NCBI GenBank assembly: GCA_016763955.1
Contig: JAESSU010000424.1
Span: 1 to 14,911 of the forward strand
DNA: 14,911 nucleotides
Direction of reading: 5' to 3'
Source of the DNA: Phycisphaeraceae bacterium
GTDB lineage: Bacteria > Planctomycetota > Phycisphaerae > Phycisphaerales > Phycisphaeraceae
The translations under genes and the position numbers were made by a program. This document shows positions 14,791 to 14,911 of the stretch, piece after piece. Positions within the stretch are counted from its first letter, which is position 1; the number at the start of each line of letters is the position of its first letter. The notes under the pieces are model-generated. The model saw nothing but the letters and a program-made list of their open reading frames with translations, had not been told where the DNA came from and made no database searches.

Positions 14791-14911
14791 ATGAGAATTC
14801 GGCTTGTTGGATTGATATTGTTGCTGCTAATAGCGCCCGTCTGTTCTGCTCAGACCACCATCTCAGCAGGCAAATTACAAGCTGTGGTCTCGCCTGAAAA
14901 AGGTGTGACCC
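14791..14911 (+). CDS. Secreted protein of unknown function, 3' end cut by window edge
   Basis: Only the first 40 codons are visible, too few for naming. They encode a textbook Sec signal peptide: positive start MRIR, a hydrophobic core (VGLILLLLIAPV), and a likely signal peptidase I site after CSA (residue 20), with a mature start QTTISAGKLQ. The cysteine at 18 is preceded by PV and is not a good lipobox. The frame stays open to the window edge. It starts 3 nt after the methyltransferase stop behind a strong AGGAGG, so it is probably in the same transcript and translated efficiently. The product should reach the periplasm or beyond. Confidence 0.75.
   Translation, partial: MRIRLVGLILLLLIAPVCSAQTTISAGKLQAVVSPEKGVT

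Overview
The window carries ordinary chromosomal housekeeping genes from a Gram-negative-type bacterium of roughly 50% GC. Phage, plasmid, CRISPR, rRNA and tRNA genes were not seen. The adjacent kdsD-kdsC pair makes 3-deoxy-D-manno-octulosonate (KDO), the inner sugar of lipopolysaccharide, so an outer membrane is likely. The same stretch has the SMC-ScpAB type kleisin ScpA, a SpoIID/LytB-family wall enzyme and a fused B. subtilis-length pyruvate carboxylase. This mix fits the Planctomycetota/PVC bacteria better than Proteobacteria. That placement is an inference from gene content, and no marker here proves it.

Layout. A 5'-truncated lon (1-1811, +) converges on the kdsD-kdsC operon (3562-2031, -). 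Their 219-bp spacer is packed with seven perfect hairpins. kdsD and scpA (3785-4909, +) are divergent. The spacer between them holds an 11-C tract and a 20/41-bp tandem repeat, with a good sigma70-like promoter that would give kdsD an almost leaderless mRNA. scpA converges on a membrane-anchored SpoIID-like gene (6688-5273, -) across a spacer with a 9-bp tandem repeat and a 24-bp inverted repeat. A 600-bp divergent region follows. It holds a spoIID promoter inside a 9-bp inverted repeat, two direct copies of a dispersed repeat related to the kdsD-scpA one, and a compact 136-bp element with long imperfect terminal inverted repeats. Then come pyc (7297-10746) and birA (10750-11637), 3 nt apart. 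They are recJ's (11759-13498) neighbours, followed by an unassigned SAM methyltransferase (13597-14787) and the 5' end of a secreted-protein gene (14791 onward, cut by the window edge).

How the genes fit together. BirA attaches biotin to the C-terminal lysine of pyruvate carboxylase, so pyc-birA is a self-contained enzyme plus activator. KdsD makes arabinose-5-phosphate and KdsC removes phosphate from KDO-8-phosphate, two non-consecutive KDO steps in one operon with ATGA overlap. The other genes (Lon proteolysis, ScpA chromosome organisation, RecJ repair) are independent cell functions.

No new multi-gene system is visible. The most unusual content is in the spacers. A family of GC-rich motifs around CTTCCGGGG / GGAAGTTT recurs in several of them, REP-like hairpins fill one convergent spacer, and the 136-bp palindromic element could be a MITE or a structured RNA. 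Start codons were re-chosen for kdsD, scpA, spoIID, pyc, recJ and the methyltransferase, using promoter, ribosome-site or family-alignment evidence.
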